Of a stretch of 64,000 nt of DNA, positions 8,941-18,033 are shown piece by piece (within the stretch, counting starts at the first letter, position 1; each line of letters begins with the position of its first letter). Both the position numbers and the translations under genes were made by a program. The stretch lies in the NCBI RefSeq assembly GCF_001547895.1, contig NZ_AP014627.1, positions 2,545,501 to 2,609,500 of the forward strand. The letters are read 5' to 3'. The notes below the pieces were generated by a model, which worked only from the letters and a program-made list of their open reading frames with translations, was not told where the DNA came from and did no database searches. This DNA is from Pseudomonas sp. Os17 (GTDB lineage: Bacteria > Pseudomonadota > Gammaproteobacteria > Pseudomonadales > Pseudomonadaceae).

Positions 8941-10110
8941 TCAGTGGAAGCGTTGCAGGGAGAAACTCTGCAGGTCGATTTCGCTGCGGCCGTCCACCTG
9001 CAACTGGGCCAAGGCTTCGCCAATCGCCGCCGAGTGCTTGAAGCCATGGCCGGAGCAGGCGCTGACCACGGTGACGTTGGCCAGGCGCGGGTGACGGTCG
9101 ATGATGAAGCCCGAATCCGGGGTCACGGTGTAGGCGCAGACGCTGGCCTTCACCAGCTCCGGCGCCAGACCGGCGATATGCGGGGCCACCAGCTCGCGGA
9201 ACAGGCGCTGGGCATCGGCGTGGCTGGGTTGGCGGTCGAGGCTGTCCGGCTGGCTGCTGACGCTGTATTGCTCGGTGGCGATTTTCACGCTGCCTTCGCC
9301 GGGAATCGGCGGGAAGCCATAGCAGGTGTCGACGTCGTCGGCGCTGTGGAGGATGAAGCTCGGCGAGCGGGCCGGGTAGTGTTGCGGCTCATCGAGGCGG
9401 AACCAGTACAGCTGCTGGCGGCAGACCTGCAGCAGGGCGTCGAAGGGCGCGCCGAGCAGCTGCGCCGACCACATGCCGGCGCTGACGATCACCTGCCGGG
9501 CGCGAATTCGCGAACCGGTGCTGATGACGTCCACACCCTCGGCGTCGGACTTGAGCTCCTGCACGGTCTGGCCGGTGATCAGGGTCGCCCCCAGTTGCCG
9601 GGCCCGGGTCAGTTGCGCGTCGATGCAGCGTTCCGGGCGGACAAAACCGCCGCCGGGTTCGAAGTAGCCCCGGGCGCTGTCGGCCAACGGGGCGAACTGC
9701 GGAAAGCGCCGGCGGATCTCGGCGGCATCAAGTACCTGGTGCTCGATGCCGTAGTGTCGGGCCAGCGCGATGCTGTTGTCGGTGAAGTCCCGGTCCTGCG
9801 CCGGGCGCTGCGGATCGGTGCTGGCGGTCATCACCAGCACCCCGCACTGCTCGAACAGCGCCACGTCCAGTTCGGCTTCCAGTTCGCGCCAGATCTCTTG
9901 CGAACGGATCGCCAGGGGCACGTAGGCCGCGCCTTCGCCCACCGCCTGGCGGGTGATGCGCGTGTCGCCGTGGCTGGAGCCCTGATCATGGGGCGGGGCG
10001 AAGCGGTCGATGCCCGCCACCTTGACCCCGCGCTTGGCCAGTTGATAGAGGGTGGCGGCACCCATGGCGCCCAGGCCTACGACGACAACATCGAATTCGG
10101 GTGTCTGCAC
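8941..10110 (-). CDS. solA: N-methyl-L-tryptophan oxidase / sarcosine oxidase-type flavoenzyme
   Basis: A 389-residue monomeric sarcosine-oxidase family protein. Residues 7-30 form the FAD-binding Rossmann motif (VVVVGLGAMGAATLYQLAKRG); the SSHGDTRITR motif lies near residue 45; and SVCAYTVTPDSGFIID contains the Cys expected to hold FAD covalently. The start is a GTG at 10110, seven bases after AAGGA. The family oxidatively demethylates N-methyl amino acids, giving formaldehyde and H2O2. The DUF2867 gene lies just upstream in the same direction and may be co-transcribed. The precise substrate (N-methyl-tryptophan, sarcosine, pipecolate) is not certain. Confidence 0.88.
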   Translation of the reverse strand: MQTPEFDVVVVGLGAMGAATLYQLAKRGVKVAGIDRFAPPHDQGSSHGDTRITRQAVGEGAAYVPLAIRSQEIWRELEAELDVALFEQCGVLVMTASTDPQRPAQDRDFTDNSIALARHYGIEHQVLDAAEIRRRFPQFAPLADSARGYFEPGGGFVRPERCIDAQLTRARQLGATLITGQTVQELKSDAEGVDVISTGSRIRARQVIVSAGMWSAQLLGAPFDALLQVCRQQLYWFRLDEPQHYPARSPSFILHSADDVDTCYGFPPIPGEGSVKIATEQYSVSSQPDSLDRQPSHADAQRLFRELVAPHIAGLAPELVKASVCAYTVTPDSGFIIDRHPRLANVTVVSACSGHGFKHSAAIGEALAQLQVDGRSEIDLQSFSLQRFH

Positions 10111-10135
10111 GGCAAGATCCTTGAAGGGTGGCGGC

Positions 10136-10660
10136 TCAGCGACGGTTGATCGTGGCCAGGGTCATGGGCGCGATGATCCGGTGGAACGGCGCCACCGGCA
10201 GCATGTACAGGCGCCCCAGGCGGTTGTGCGGATGCACCACGGTGCTCAGCACCACCGGGCGCAGGCCCTCGGCGGTCAGGGGCTGGAGGTTGAGCGACAG
10301 GTGCACGTCCAGGTGCTTGTCGCGGTCTACCACCAGCACTTCGTCGGGGCTTTGGGAGATCAGGGTGAAGATGCCGACCCGGTCGCCGGGCTGGTAATCC
10401 TCGTCAGGGCGCGCCAGGTCGATGCGGGTCAGGCGCCCCAGGTCCTTGAGACCGAACAGCTGCACCACGCGGTTGCGCAGGCCCATCATGCGGTCGATCC
10501 AGGCCGGGGTCTGGCTCATCAGGCACAGCAGGTGGCGCATGGCGCTGCGCTCGGGGTCCTCGGCCAGGGTGCGGCGACAGTCGATGAAGCTCGCCCCCGG
10601 GGCCAGGGCAGCGATGCTGGAGTCACTGGGCAGTGGGCAAGGGTGAACAGCGGTTTTCAT
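10136..10660 (-). CDS. DUF2867 family protein
   Basis: A 174-residue protein matching the DUF2867 pattern: RNRVVQLFGLKDLG, a middle GDRVGIFTLISQSPDEVLVVDRD strand pair, and a C-terminal HPHNRLGRLYMLPVAPFHRIIAP block. The family is of unknown function, possibly a lipocalin-like ligand-binding fold. An upstream in-frame ATG at 10726 exists, but CAGGGAGCC sits eight bases before the ATG at 10660, so I take the shorter form. It precedes the solA-like gene by 25 bp in the same direction. Confidence 0.82.
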   Translation of the reverse strand: MKTAVHPCPLPSDSSIAALAPGASFIDCRRTLAEDPERSAMRHLLCLMSQTPAWIDRMMGLRNRVVQLFGLKDLGRLTRIDLARPDEDYQPGDRVGIFTLISQSPDEVLVVDRDKHLDVHLSLNLQPLTAEGLRPVVLSTVVHPHNRLGRLYMLPVAPFHRIIAPMTLATINRR

Positions 10661-10760
10661 CGATACGGCTCCCTGTAGAACTGGCGGCTGGGGCTGTATG
10701 CCGATCAGCCACGCCAGAAGCGGCAAAAAATACCACTTCCAGCAGCGGGGAACAGCCTGT

Positions 10761-10992
10761 GGCTGCGACAGGGGTCGCAGACCCCTCTGCTGTCTTCAGG
10801 ATCACTGCGTTTGCTGCGTCGATATGCCGCCCGAGCCGTTCGCAGCCTGCGGCAGCGGCTACAGGGTGTAGCCGCTGTCGAGCGTCAGCGAGGCTGCGAC
10901 AGGGGGCGCAGGCCCCTCTGCTGTCTTCAGGATCGCTGCGTTTGCTGCATCGGTCTGCCGCCCAAGCCGTTCGCAGCCTGCGGCAGCGGCTA
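10761..10992. repeat. Two direct copies of a 131-bp intergenic repeat (third REP-type family)
   Basis: The segment beginning GGCTGCGACAGGGGTCGCAG near 10761 recurs near 10892 as GGCTGCGACAGGGGGCGCAG. Each copy carries CCTCTGCTGTCTTCAGGATC, a stretch with GTTTGCTGC, and ends in CAGCCTGCGGCAGCGGCTAC. This family differs from the 110-bp arrays but shares its end with the hairpin after puuB at 20869. The whole 10661-11141 interval otherwise holds only two terminators. Confidence 0.8.
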
Positions 10993-11002
10993 CAGAGAAC
11001 GC

Positions 11003-11024
11003 AAAAAAGGCGCCCGAAGGCGCC
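11003..11024 (-). terminator. Intrinsic terminator, leftward
   Basis: Read on the minus strand this is GGCGCC-TTCG-GGCGCC followed by six T residues: a tetraloop-capped hairpin with a U-tract. It lies about 120 bp beyond the potF stop and would back up the terminator at 11115. Confidence 0.8.
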
Positions 11025-11101
11025 AAGGATTCACCCCAACCGAGGGAGCCGGGTGAAGCCGTTCGCAGGAGTGTCGCGGTGGTAAGGCGCGACATGAACG
11101 G

Positions 11102-11135
11102 AAAAAGGGCAGCCGTGCCCGCCCGCGGCGGGCAC
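11102..11135 (-). terminator. Terminator of the pot operon
   Basis: Immediately after the potF stop, the arms GTGCCCGCC (11115-11123) and GGCGGGCAC (11127-11135) form a perfect nine-base-pair hairpin with a three-base loop. On the minus strand a run of five T residues (11102-11106) follows after a short GC spacer. This is the first terminator met by leftward transcription from potG. Confidence 0.75.
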
Positions 11136-11141
11136 CTTGGA

Positions 11142-12254
11142 TCATTTACCCAGCTTGATCCTGGTCCAGCCGCGGTTCATCACGCGCTGGATGGCAATCG
11201 GCTGGTCCGGCACCGCGTAGAGGGTGGCCAGTACCTCTTGTGGCGGGTAGGACGCCGGGTCGTTGCGGATCGCTTCGTCCACCAGTGGCGTGGCCGCGGC
11301 GTTGGCGTTGCTGTAGCCGAGGCTGTTGGTGACCTCGGCGATGATGTCCGCGCGCATCAGGAAGTTCATGAACAGGTAGGCGTTGTCGACGTTGGTGGCG
11401 TCCTTGGGGATGGCCATCATGTCGTAGAAGCTGCCGGCGCCTTCCTTGGGAATGCTGAACGCGACCTTCTCCTTGTTGCCGGCCTCTTCGGCGCGGGAAC
11501 GGGCTTGCAGTACGTCGCCGGAGTAACCCACGGCCACGCAGATGTTGCCGTTGGCCAGGTCCGAGATGTACTTGGAGGAATGGAAGTAGGTCACCGAAGG
11601 CCGGATCTTCATGAACAGTTCCTGGGCTTCGAGGATCTGCGCCTTGTCCTTGCTGGTCACCGGGTAGCCCAGGTAGTGCAGGGCGGCGGGGAGCATTTCG
11701 GTGGGCGAGTCGAGGAAGCTGATGCCGCAGGCCTTGAGCTTCTCGGCGTTCTCCGGCTTGAACAGCAGGTCCCAGGAGTTGATCGGGGCATCAGTGCCCA
11801 GGGCCGCCTTGACCTTGTCCGGGTTGTAGCCGATGCCGATCGAGCCCCACATGTAGGGGAAGGCGTGGGCGTTGCCCGGGTCGCTGGCGGAGGCGTTCTT
11901 GAGCAGCACCGGGTTGAGGTTCTTCCAGTTGGGCAGCTTGGACTTGTCCAGTTCCTGGTAGACCCCGGCCTTGATCTGCTTGGCCAGGAAACTGTTGGAC
12001 GGCACCACGATGTCGTAGCCGGACTTGCCGGTGAGCAGGCGGGCTTCCAGGGTTTCGTTGCTGTCGAAGACGTCGTAGGTGACATGGATGCCGGTTTCGG
12101 CCTCGAACTTTTTCAGGGTGTCCGGGGCGATGTAGTCCGACCAGTTGTAGACGCGCAGCACTTTGTCGTTGGCTTGAGCGCCGGTCAACAGTGCGCCCAT
12201 CAAGGACACTGAGAGCAGGGTTTTGGCGAACAGTGTCCTGCCAGGCATTTTCAT
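11142..12254 (-). CDS. potF: Polyamine ABC transporter periplasmic binding protein
   Basis: A 370-residue PotD/PotF family protein with a signal peptide (residues about 1-28, ending AQA) and the family start [20 protein letters not shown]. Other signatures are [20 protein letters not shown], the [14 protein letters not shown] strand and [12 protein letters not shown] near the C-terminus. The start at 12254 has GGAG eight bases upstream. It is the last gene of a leftward potG-potH-potI-potF group and sits 135 bp from potI, separated by a REP inverted repeat. The neighbouring puu genes suggest putrescine as cargo, though spermidine cannot be excluded. Confidence 0.92.
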   Translation of the reverse strand: MKMPGRTLFAKTLLSVSLMGALLTGAQANDKVLRVYNWSDYIAPDTLKKFEAETGIHVTYDVFDSNETLEARLLTGKSGYDIVVPSNSFLAKQIKAGVYQELDKSKLPNWKNLNPVLLKNASASDPGNAHAFPYMWGSIGIGYNPDKVKAALGTDAPINSWDLLFKPENAEKLKACGISFLDSPTEMLPAALHYLGYPVTSKDKAQILEAQELFMKIRPSVTYFHSSKYISDLANGNICVAVGYSGDVLQARSRAEEAGNKEKVAFSIPKEGAGSFYDMMAIPKDATNVDNAYLFMNFLMRADIIAEVTNSLGYSNANAAATPLVDEAIRNDPASYPPQEVLATLYAVPDQPIAIQRVMNRGWTRIKLGK

Positions 12255-12320
12255 TACTACAACTCCATTTCTTATTGTGCAGATTGCTGCGTTTGCAACT
12301 CGGGGGTTCGGGTGAGCCTT

Positions 12321-12382
12321 TTTCGCCAGCAAGCTGGCTCCTACAGGTTTGGGTTATCTGTAGGAGCCAGCTGGCTGGCGAA
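12321..12382. repeat. REPIN-type inverted repeat between potI and potF
   Basis: Arms at 12321-12346 (containing CGCCAGCAAGCTGGCTCCTA) and 12358-12382 (containing TAGGAGCCAGCTGGCTGGCG) are near-perfect inverse complements around an 11-bp loop. It is a single REPIN of the kind that is tandemly amplified at 610 and 7754. Located inside a transport operon, the RNA hairpin may stabilise or uncouple the potGHI message from potF. Confidence 0.85.
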
Positions 12383-12389
12383 GAGGCCG

Positions 12390-13286
12390 TCAGGCCGTCG
12401 CCGGCGCGGGTACCGCAGGTTTTTTCGCCGCCGGTGGCTGCCAGGATTCGTTGGCGGTGAAGTCCATGGCTTCCTGGATCGCCCGCTTGCGGGCCGCTTC
12501 GGCGCGACGGCCGAAGTACCAGACCAGGAAGGTCACCAGGGACACCGCCAGCAGGATCAGGCTGGCCACGGCGTTGATCTCGGGTTTGACCCCCAGGCGC
12601 ACCGCCGAGAACACTTCCATCGGCAAGGTGGTGGAACCCGGGCCGGAAACGAAGCTGGCCAGCACCAGGTCATCCAGGGACAGGGCAAAGGACATCATGC
12701 CGCCGGCCGCCAGTGACGGCGCGATCATCGGAATGGTGATCAGGAAGAACACCTTGAACGGTCGCGCTCCCAGGTCCATGGCCGCTTCTTCGATGGACAG
12801 GTCCAGCTCCCGCAGGCGCGCGGAGACTACCACGGCCACGTAGGCGGCGCAGAATGTGGTGTGGGCGATCCAGATGGTGACGATGCCGCGTTCCATGGGC
12901 CAGCCGATCAATTGCGCCATGGCCACGAACAGCAGCAACAGCGACAGGCCGGTGATCACCTCGGGCATCACCAGCGGTGCGGTGACCAGGCCGCCGAACA
13001 GGGTGCGGCCCTTGAAGCGGGTGACCCGGGTCAGCACGAAGGCCGCCAGGGTGCCCAGGGCCACCGCCGCCACGGCGGTGTAGCAGGCGATCTCCAGGGA
13101 GCGGGCCACCGAGCCCATCAACTGCTGGTTGTCCAGCAGGCCGACGTACCACTTGATTGACCAGCCGCCCCACACCGTCACCAGCTTGGAGGCGTTGAAC
13201 GAGTAGATCACCAGGATCAGCATCGGCAGGTAGATGAACAGCAGGCCCAGCACCAGCATCAGTTTGGAAAATTCGAAGCGTTTCAT
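12390..13286 (-). CDS. potI: Polyamine ABC transporter permease (PotI type)
   Basis: A 298-residue permease with six hydrophobic segments and the binding-protein-dependent transport signature EAAMDLGARPFKVFFLITIP, which contacts the ATPase. The N-terminus (KLMLVLGLLFIYLPMLILVIYSFN) is typical of PotI/PotC. The start codon overlaps the potH stop by four bases, and GGAGG lies eight bases upstream. Its C-terminal tail is rich in Ala, Pro and Lys and probably disordered. Confidence 0.92.
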   Translation of the reverse strand: MKRFEFSKLMLVLGLLFIYLPMLILVIYSFNASKLVTVWGGWSIKWYVGLLDNQQLMGSVARSLEIACYTAVAAVALGTLAAFVLTRVTRFKGRTLFGGLVTAPLVMPEVITGLSLLLLFVAMAQLIGWPMERGIVTIWIAHTTFCAAYVAVVVSARLRELDLSIEEAAMDLGARPFKVFFLITIPMIAPSLAAGGMMSFALSLDDLVLASFVSGPGSTTLPMEVFSAVRLGVKPEINAVASLILLAVSLVTFLVWYFGRRAEAARKRAIQEAMDFTANESWQPPAAKKPAVPAPATA

Positions 13287-14197
13287 GCCCGTGCCTCCAT
13301 CTCTTTGGCCTGGCTGCGGTTGAACAGCAGGATCGGAATAATCAGGATCGCCAGCATCACCACCGCCAGGGCGGAGGCCACCGGCCAGTCACGGTTGTTG
13401 AAGAATTCCTGCCACAGCACGCGGCCGATCATCAGGGTTTCCGGGCCGCCCAGGAGTTCCGGAATCACGAACTCGCCGACCACGGGAATGAACACCAGCA
13501 TGCAACCGGCAATGATGCCGTTCTTGGCCAGGGGCACGGTGATCTTCCAGAAGTTGTTGAAGTTGCTCGACCCCAGGTCCGACGCGGCTTCCAGCAGGCT
13601 CTGGTCATGCTTGACCAGGTTGGCGTACAGCGGCAGCACCATGAACGGCAGGTAGGCGTAGACCACGCCGATATAGACGGCGGTGTTGGTGTTGAGGATT
13701 TCCAGCGGCTGGCTGATCAGCCCGGTCCACAGCAGGAAGCTGTTGAGCAGGCCGTTGTTGCTGAGGATGCCCATCCAGGCATAGACGCGGATCAGGATCG
13801 CGGTCCAGGTCGGCATCATGATCAGCAGCAGCAAGACGTTCTGCGCTTCCTTGCTGGCCTTGGAGATGGCGTAGGCCATGGGGAAACCCACCACCAGGCA
13901 CATCAGGGTGCTCAGCAGCGCCACCTTCAGCGACCCCAGGTAGGCCGAGAAGTACAGCTCGTCGCCGGCCAGCATGGCGTAGTTGCCCAGGTTCAGCAGC
14001 AGCTGGAATTTCTGTTCGGCGTAGCTGTAGATCTCCGAGTAGGGCGGGATCGCCAGGGCCGCTTCCGAGAAGCTGATCTTCATCACCAAAAAGAACGGCA
14101 GCATGAAGAACAGGAACAGCCAGAGGAAAGGAACGCCGATCACCAGCTTGCGACCGCTGGGCAGCATGCGGAACAGTTTCTGATTGACAGTGCTCAT
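13283..14197 (-). CDS. potH: Polyamine ABC transporter permease (PotH type)
   Basis: A 304-residue permease that begins MSTVNQKLFRML and has the PotH/PotB plan: a first helix FLWLFLFFMLPFFLVM, a large periplasmic loop with EIYSYAEQKFQ, and the EAASDLGSSNFNNFWKITVPL coupling motif. An upstream in-frame ATG would overlap potG; the start at 14197, preceded by GAGGA, is preferred. It pairs with PotI to form the membrane channel. Confidence 0.92.
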   Translation of the reverse strand: MSTVNQKLFRMLPSGRKLVIGVPFLWLFLFFMLPFFLVMKISFSEAALAIPPYSEIYSYAEQKFQLLLNLGNYAMLAGDELYFSAYLGSLKVALLSTLMCLVVGFPMAYAISKASKEAQNVLLLLIMMPTWTAILIRVYAWMGILSNNGLLNSFLLWTGLISQPLEILNTNTAVYIGVVYAYLPFMVLPLYANLVKHDQSLLEAASDLGSSNFNNFWKITVPLAKNGIIAGCMLVFIPVVGEFVIPELLGGPETLMIGRVLWQEFFNNRDWPVASALAVVMLAILIIPILLFNRSQAKEMEARA

Positions 14198-14208
14198 GCT
14201 CGAAGTCC

Positions 14209-15351
14209 TCATGCCCGCAGCACCACGCCGCTGTCGTCTTCCCACCAGACGTAGACCTGGTCGTCCCAGGTCGGCCGCGCGCCACGGCGCTCGGCGTTGG
14301 CCATGAACGACTGGACGATCTTGCCGCCGGGCAGCTCGACGTAGAACACCGAGTGGCCGCCCAGGTAGGCGATGTCGTGCACCTTGCCTTTGGACCAGTT
14401 GTAGCGGGCGTCGGGCTTGAGGGTGGTGACCAGCATCTTTTCCGGGCGAATCGCGTAGGTCACCGACTTGTCCTGTACCGAGGTGCTGACCCCGTGGCCG
14501 ACATAGATCTGCTGCTCAAGGTCCGGGCAGTCGATGATGGCGTAGCCTTCCAGGTCTTCGGTGACGGTGCCGTCGAAGGCGTTGACGTTGCCGATGAACT
14601 CGCACACCAGGCGGCTGACCGGCGCCTCGTAGATGTCCACCGGGCTGCCGGTCTGGGCGATCCAGCCCAGGTGCATGATGGCGATGCGCTGGGCCATGGT
14701 CATGGCCTCTTCCTGGTCGTGGGTCACCATCACGCAGGTCACGCCCACGCGTTCGATGATTTCCACCAGTTCCAGCTGCATCTGCGAGCGCAGCTTCTTG
14801 TCCAGGGCGCCCATGGGTTCGTCCAGCAAGAGCAGCTTGGGGCGCTTGGCCAGGGAGCGGGCCAGGGCCACCCGCTGGCGCTGGCCACCGGACAGCTGGT
14901 GCGGCTTGCGCCGGGCGTACTGGGTCATGTGCACCAGCTTGAGCATTTCCTCGACCCGGGCCTCGATCTCGGCGGGCGGCAGGCGGTCCTGCTTGAGGCC
15001 GAAGGCGATGTTCTGGGCCACGGTCATGTGCGGGAACAGGGCGTAGGACTGGAACATCATGTTGATCGGCCGCTCATAGGGCGGCATGTCGGTGATGTCC
15101 ACGCCATCCAGCAGGATGCGGCCTTCGGTGGGGCGTTCGAAGCCGGCGAGCATGCGCAGCAGGGTGGATTTGCCGGAGCCGGAACCGCCCAGCAGGGCAA
15201 AGATCTCGCCCTGGTGGATCTCCAGGGACACATCGTCCACGGCCACGGTTTCATCGAACTTCTTGGTCACCCGGTCGATCTTGACCAGGACCTTCTGCGG
15301 GCTCGGGGTGCCTTCGAGGGCCTTGCGGTAAGTGCTGGAGGCGTTTGCCAT
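14209..15351 (-). CDS. potG: Polyamine ABC transporter ATPase
   Basis: A 380-residue ATPase with Walker A GGSGSGKST (residues about 54-62), signature LSGGQRQRVALARSLA, Walker B LLLLDEPMGALD and switch His in VTHDQEEAM. The C-terminal 130 residues are a TOBE regulatory domain (AIRPEKMLVTTLKP). The start has GGGAG seven bases upstream. First gene of the pot operon; it follows puuD by 250 bp, in which a CAGCCCGCA/TGCGGGCTG hairpin lies at 15413-15435. Confidence 0.95.
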   Translation of the reverse strand: MANASSTYRKALEGTPSPQKVLVKIDRVTKKFDETVAVDDVSLEIHQGEIFALLGGSGSGKSTLLRMLAGFERPTEGRILLDGVDITDMPPYERPINMMFQSYALFPHMTVAQNIAFGLKQDRLPPAEIEARVEEMLKLVHMTQYARRKPHQLSGGQRQRVALARSLAKRPKLLLLDEPMGALDKKLRSQMQLELVEIIERVGVTCVMVTHDQEEAMTMAQRIAIMHLGWIAQTGSPVDIYEAPVSRLVCEFIGNVNAFDGTVTEDLEGYAIIDCPDLEQQIYVGHGVSTSVQDKSVTYAIRPEKMLVTTLKPDARYNWSKGKVHDIAYLGGHSVFYVELPGGKIVQSFMANAERRGARPTWDDQVYVWWEDDSGVVLRA

Positions 15352-15412
15352 GTGAAACTCCCAACAGGTGTCAGCAGCCTGGCCAATTCGGCCGGGCCTA
15401 AAGGTTGATTGC

Positions 15413-15435
15413 CAGCCCGCAAGGGGTGCGGGCTG
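15413..15435. other. Hairpin between puuD and potG
   Basis: Arms CAGCCCGCA (15413-15421) and TGCGGGCTG (15427-15435) form a perfect nine-base-pair stem with a five-base loop. No T-run follows on either strand, so it may be a factor-dependent terminator or an RNA-stabilising element that separates puuD from the pot operon. The rest of 15352-15601 has no recognisable gene. Confidence 0.55.
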
Positions 15436-15601
15436 ATTCGGCGCTGCCTTCCTGGCGGCCTGACGCTATTTGTTGTTGTGGTCTTGCCGTGTGTTGCTCA
15501 CGCCGGACGTCGGGCGCGCACAGGCGCGCTCGCCGTGGGGCAGGGCGTGGTGAATCTCGTTGAATGCCTGGAAGGCCGCCGCAGCGGCCGGGGTTTGCCG
15601 G

Positions 15602-16357
15602 TTAGCGGCGTTGCGCGGCCCGTTGCCGGCAGGCGTCGCCAAAGGCCTGGAAGATCCGCAGGTAGGCCGGGTTCGACAGCACCTGCCATTCCGGGTGCCA
15701 CTGCACGCCGAAGGCAAAGGCTGCGCTGTGTTCCACCGACAGCGCCTCGATCAGGCCATCCGGGGCCACGGCCTCGACCCGCAGGCCGGGGGCCAGGCGG
15801 TCGACGCCCTGGCTATGGATCGAGTTGACCTGGATCTCGCCGGCCAGGCCCATGGCCTCGAACACGCCGCCGGGCTGGATCGCCACCGGGTGCGCCGGGG
15901 CGTACTGCACTTCGATGCGCGGGTCGTCGGCTTCGCGGTGGTCCATGTAGCCCGGCAGTTCATGCACCTTCTGGTGCAGGCTGCCACCGAAGGCCACGTT
16001 CATTTCCTGGAAGCCGCGGCAGATGCCGAGCACCGGCACGCCGGCGGCAATCGCCGCGCGCAGCAGGGGCAGGGTGGTGGCATCGCGCTGCGGGTCATGG
16101 GCGGTGCCCGGTGCGCTGGGCGTGCCCTGGTAATGGAAGGGTTCGACATTGGACGGCGAGCCGGTGAACAGCAGCCCGTCCATGTTGTGCAGCAGATCGT
16201 CGATATCGATCAGATCCGCCAGGGAAGGAATGATCAGGGGCAGGCCCTCGGCCGCGACGCTGACAGCACGCAAGTACTTGTCGCCGCTGACGTGGTAGGG
16301 GTGCAGGCCGATCTCTTTGACGCACGCAGTAACGCCGATCAATGGCTTGAATGCCAT
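15602..16357 (-). CDS. puuD: Gamma-glutamyl-gamma-aminobutyrate hydrolase
   Basis: A 251-residue class I glutamine-amidotransferase-like hydrolase. The nucleophile elbow VLGICRGFQEMNVAFGG contains the catalytic Cys, and HSQGVDRLAPG and FGVQWHPEW give the His/Glu part of the triad. It releases GABA from gamma-Glu-GABA in the last step of the Puu pathway. The start at 16357 has GAGGTG upstream. It is divergent from puuA across 266 bp. Confidence 0.93.
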   Translation of the reverse strand: MAFKPLIGVTACVKEIGLHPYHVSGDKYLRAVSVAAEGLPLIIPSLADLIDIDDLLHNMDGLLFTGSPSNVEPFHYQGTPSAPGTAHDPQRDATTLPLLRAAIAAGVPVLGICRGFQEMNVAFGGSLHQKVHELPGYMDHREADDPRIEVQYAPAHPVAIQPGGVFEAMGLAGEIQVNSIHSQGVDRLAPGLRVEAVAPDGLIEALSVEHSAAFAFGVQWHPEWQVLSNPAYLRIFQAFGDACRQRAAQRR

Positions 16358-16414
16358 TTTTATCACCTCGAAATTCACGCTGGAACGAGTTTTTCCAGAG
16401 CTTATCCTCGTTGA

Positions 16415-16612
16415 TTTTAATTAACAACTTCCATGTAAAAAATTCTAAACGTTACTCGTCCGAAACCCGCAGACGGCGCGGATTGCGCCGGTTATTTGTC
16501 TCCAGTGGAGCAAAATAATTGACGAAAAGCCGCCGCTGTTGGCTATTGACTCCGGTTTTTCTTTCGGGTTGACTGCTGGCGTGTCACAGCAGTGAACATA
16601 ATAATTAACACA
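16415..16612. promoter_or_regulatory. puuD/puuA divergent control region with paired AT-rich sites
   Basis: The interval carries two similar AT-rich elements, TTTTAATTAACAA (16415-16427) near puuD and ATAATAATTAACACA (16598-16612) near puuA, sharing TAATTAACA. Next to the second lies GTGAACATAAT, which resembles the TGAACA part of the E. coli PuuR site. They are in the right places to be PuuR operators; the motif assignment is inference. Confidence 0.4.
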
Positions 16613-16623
16613 ATAGGTGCATC

Positions 16624-18000
16624 ATGTCGGTCCCCCCGCGTGCCATTCAGCTCAATGAAGCCAACGCCTTCCTGAAAAAACACCCCGAGGTTCTCTACGT
16701 CGATCTGCTGATTGCAGACATGAACGGTGTGGTGCGCGGCAAGCGCATCGAGCGCACCGCGCTGCACAAGGTCTACGAGAAGGGCATCAACCTGCCAGCC
16801 TCGCTGTTTGCCCTGGATATCAACGGCTCCACGGTGGAAAGCACCGGCCTGGGCCTGGACATCGGCGACGCCGACCGCATCTGCTACCCGATCCCCGGCA
16901 CCCTGAGCGTTGAACCCTGGCAGAAGCGCCCCACCGCGCAACTGCTGATGACCATGCACGAGATCGAGGGCCAGCCATTCTTCGCCGACCCGCGCGAAGT
17001 GCTGCGCCAGGTGGTGAGCAAGTTCGACGCGCTGGGCCTGACCATCTGCGCCGCCTTCGAGCTGGAGTTCTACCTGATCGACCAGGACAACGTGAACGGC
17101 CGTCCGCAGTCGCCGCGCTCGCCGATTTCCGGCAAGCGTCCGCAGTCGACCCAGGTCTACCTGATCGACGATCTGGACGAATACGTGGACTGCCTGCAGG
17201 ACATCCTCGAAGGCGCGAAAGAGCAGGGCATCCCGGCCGACGCCATCGTCAAGGAAAGCGCCCCGGCGCAGTTCGAGGTCAACCTGCACCACGTCAGCGA
17301 CCCGATCAAAGCCTGCGACTACGCGGTGCTGCTCAAGCGCCTGGTGAAGAACATCGCCTACGACCATGAAATGGACACCACCTTCATGGCCAAGCCCTAC
17401 CCGGGCCAGGCGGGCAACGGCCTGCACGTGCACATTTCGATCCTCGACAAGCAGGGCAACAACATCTTCGCCAGCGAAGACCCGGAAACCAACGAAGCCC
17501 TGCGTCACGCCATCGGCGGCGTGCTGCAAACCCTGCCCGAGCAGATGGCCTTCCTGTGCCCCAACGTCAACTCCTACCGGCGTTTCGGCGCGCAGTTCTA
17601 CGTGCCCAACTCGCCGACCTGGGGCGTCGACAACCGCACCGTGGCCGTGCGCGTGCCGACCGGTTCGGCGGACTCGGTGCGCATCGAACACCGGGTCGCC
17701 GGTGCCGACGCCAACCCGTACCTGCTGATGGCCTCGGTGCTGTCAGGCATCCATCACGGCCTGACCAACAAGATCGAGCCGGGCCCGGCGATGGAAGGCA
17801 ACGCCTACGAACAGAGCGAGCCGAGCCTGCCGACCAACCTGCGGGACGCCCTGCGCGTACTGGACGACAGCGAAGTGATGGCCAAGTACATCGACCCGAT
17901 GTACATCGACGTCTTTGTCGCCTGTAAGGAAAGCGAGTTGGCGGAGTTCGAAAACTCCATCTCCGACCTGGAATACAACTGGTACCTGCACACGGTCTGA
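16624..18000 (+). CDS. puuA: Gamma-glutamylputrescine synthetase
   Basis: A 458-residue glutamine-synthetase-fold ligase that joins glutamate to putrescine with ATP. Seen: the N-terminal beta-grasp part (VLYVDLLIADMNGVVRGKRI), metal and nucleotide residues in FELEFYLID, the GNGLHVHISI loop, and NRTVAVRVPTGSADSVRIEHRVAGADANPY near the C-terminus. The length matches PuuA/PauA enzymes rather than true glutamine synthetase, and the adenylylation loop is not apparent. First gene of the rightward puuA-puuC-puuB group. Confidence 0.94.
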   Translation: MSVPPRAIQLNEANAFLKKHPEVLYVDLLIADMNGVVRGKRIERTALHKVYEKGINLPASLFALDINGSTVESTGLGLDIGDADRICYPIPGTLSVEPWQKRPTAQLLMTMHEIEGQPFFADPREVLRQVVSKFDALGLTICAAFELEFYLIDQDNVNGRPQSPRSPISGKRPQSTQVYLIDDLDEYVDCLQDILEGAKEQGIPADAIVKESAPAQFEVNLHHVSDPIKACDYAVLLKRLVKNIAYDHEMDTTFMAKPYPGQAGNGLHVHISILDKQGNNIFASEDPETNEALRHAIGGVLQTLPEQMAFLCPNVNSYRRFGAQFYVPNSPTWGVDNRTVAVRVPTGSADSVRIEHRVAGADANPYLLMASVLSGIHHGLTNKIEPGPAMEGNAYEQSEPSLPTNLRDALRVLDDSEVMAKYIDPMYIDVFVACKESELAEFENSISDLEYNWYLHTV

Positions 18001-18033
18001 TGGCCGTGTCACGTCCTGCCTTGAGTATTTGCC

